Source: JANMZR01 sp040385875
GTDB taxonomy: Bacteria; Bacteroidota; Bacteroidia; Cytophagales; Spirosomataceae
Direction: 5' to 3'
Assembly (NCBI GenBank): GCA_040385875.1
Contig: JAZKGO010000060.1
Location: 1-59,965, forward strand
DNA: 59,965 nucleotides
Shown: piece by piece, positions 59,596-59,965 of the stretch
How the letters are laid out: each line of letters starts with the position of its first letter
How positions within the stretch are numbered: the stretch's first letter is position 1
Position numbers and translations under genes: made by a program
Notes under the pieces: generated by a model
Database searches by the model: none
Told to the model about the DNA's origin: nothing
What the model saw: only the letters and a program-made list of their open reading frames with translations

Positions 59596-59965
59596 TTAAT
59601 AATGGTTCAATTTCAAATTTTTTCATTTTCAAAAAGGCTTGAATTACTCTTTGGCCTTTTTCAGGATCGCTCATTAATTGACTTAGTATTTTTGGAATTA
59701 CTTGCCAAGATACGCCATATCGATCTTTAAGCCAGCCACATTGGCTTTCTTGGCCGCCCTCAGTAAGCTTATTCCAATAGTAATCGATTTCGGCTTGGGT
59801 GTCACATGGAATCACAAATGACAGTCCTTCGTCAAACGAAAAATTGTGCATCATAGAGTTTTCCATCGCACTAAAGTATTGATTATTTAACTTAAATAGA
59901 GAATACTTTATATTTCCTTCAGTATCACCTTCCCCTTTTGAATAGCGTTCAATTTCAACAATTTC
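59588..59965 (-). CDS. VOC family protein (PhnB-like), start beyond window end
   Basis: C-terminal 125 residues of a glyoxalase/bleomycin-resistance fold protein. The frame is open to the last base; the ATG at 59866 is internal, preceded by in-frame 'LFKLNNQYFSAM'. Family blocks: 'SFDEGLSFVIPCDTQAEIDY', 'YWNKLTEGGQESQCGWLKD' and 'RYGVSWQVIP', typical of the PhnB/3-demethylubiquinone-type VOC proteins. Function unknown. The gene ends inside the start of the propeller lipoprotein gene. Confidence 0.88.
   Translation of the reverse strand, partial: EIVEIERYSKGEGDTEGNIKYSLFKLNNQYFSAMENSMMHNFSFDEGLSFVIPCDTQAEIDYYWNKLTEGGQESQCGWLKDRYGVSWQVIPKILSQLMSDPEKGQRVIQAFLKMKKFEIEPLLNA

Overview
The window looks like a chromosomal fragment of a Bacteroidota bacterium, most likely order Cytophagales (an inference from gene content; no rRNA or other phylogenetic marker was used). 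The evidence is low G+C, absence of clear Shine-Dalgarno sites, several matches to the Bacteroidota promoter (TTG - 17 to 20 nt - TAnnTTTG), a TonB-dependent receptor, two tandem outer-membrane beta-barrels, a YitT transporter, DUF2851, lycopene cyclase CrtY, a CtlX/arginine deiminase pair and bacillithiol-type redoxins (YtxJ and BrxA/B). It is a draft scaffold: seven runs of exactly 100 N are placeholders of unknown true length, and each one interrupts or truncates genes.

Layout. 1-5 kb: Ppx/GppA phosphatase tail, ytxJ, nadE, a small secreted helical protein, pgk. 5-11 kb: FAN1-like VRR-NUC nuclease (gapped), hibernation factor, YitT membrane protein, metK, crtY, J-domain/KTSC protein. 11-17 kb: DEAD-box helicase, a toxin-antitoxin-like pair, lipA, arfB, dinB (5' end lost), coaX, a HAD phosphatase. 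17-21 kb: a small membrane-anchored protein, a TonB-dependent receptor, DUF2721, an acetoacetate-decarboxylase-like protein. 21-26 kb: acyl-CoA synthetase, then a FAD oxidoreductase plus membrane Fe-S protein electron-transfer pair, and an HExxH protein. 26-36 kb: nitrilase and methyltransferase (both cut by a gap), amino-acid permease, rfbC fragment, pyrF, DUF2851, plsC-like, cca (gapped), tsaC-type enzyme, MarR regulator, dienoyl-CoA-reductase-like SDR. 36-43 kb: paralogous beta-barrel proteins, HsdR_N-domain protein, AMP nucleosidase, OsmC, CtlX, arginine deiminase. 43-49 kb: suf operon (sufC-sufD-DUF2442-DUF4160-sufS-sufE-sufT) followed by a bacilliredoxin. 49-60 kb: lipoprotein, SDR (gapped), two DUF2157-type membrane proteins, a gluconokinase/6-phosphogluconate dehydrogenase fusion, small YdeI/DUF1330/SRPBCC proteins, sterol-desaturase-like protein (gapped), Crp/Fnr regulator, Tat-exported sugar isomerase-like protein, FG-GAP/PQQ-type lipoprotein and a VOC protein running off the window end.

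Most of the window is housekeeping. The parts deserving attention are: the suf operon, which lacks sufB upstream and carries a DUF2442-DUF4160 pair translationally linked to sufS; the toxin-antitoxin pair with an unusually long toxin behind lipA; the gluconokinase-6PGDH fusion; the FAD/Fe-S membrane electron-transfer pair; the tandem barrel paralogs; and the arginine-to-ornithine gene pair. No CRISPR array, insertion sequence, prophage, tRNA or rRNA was seen.
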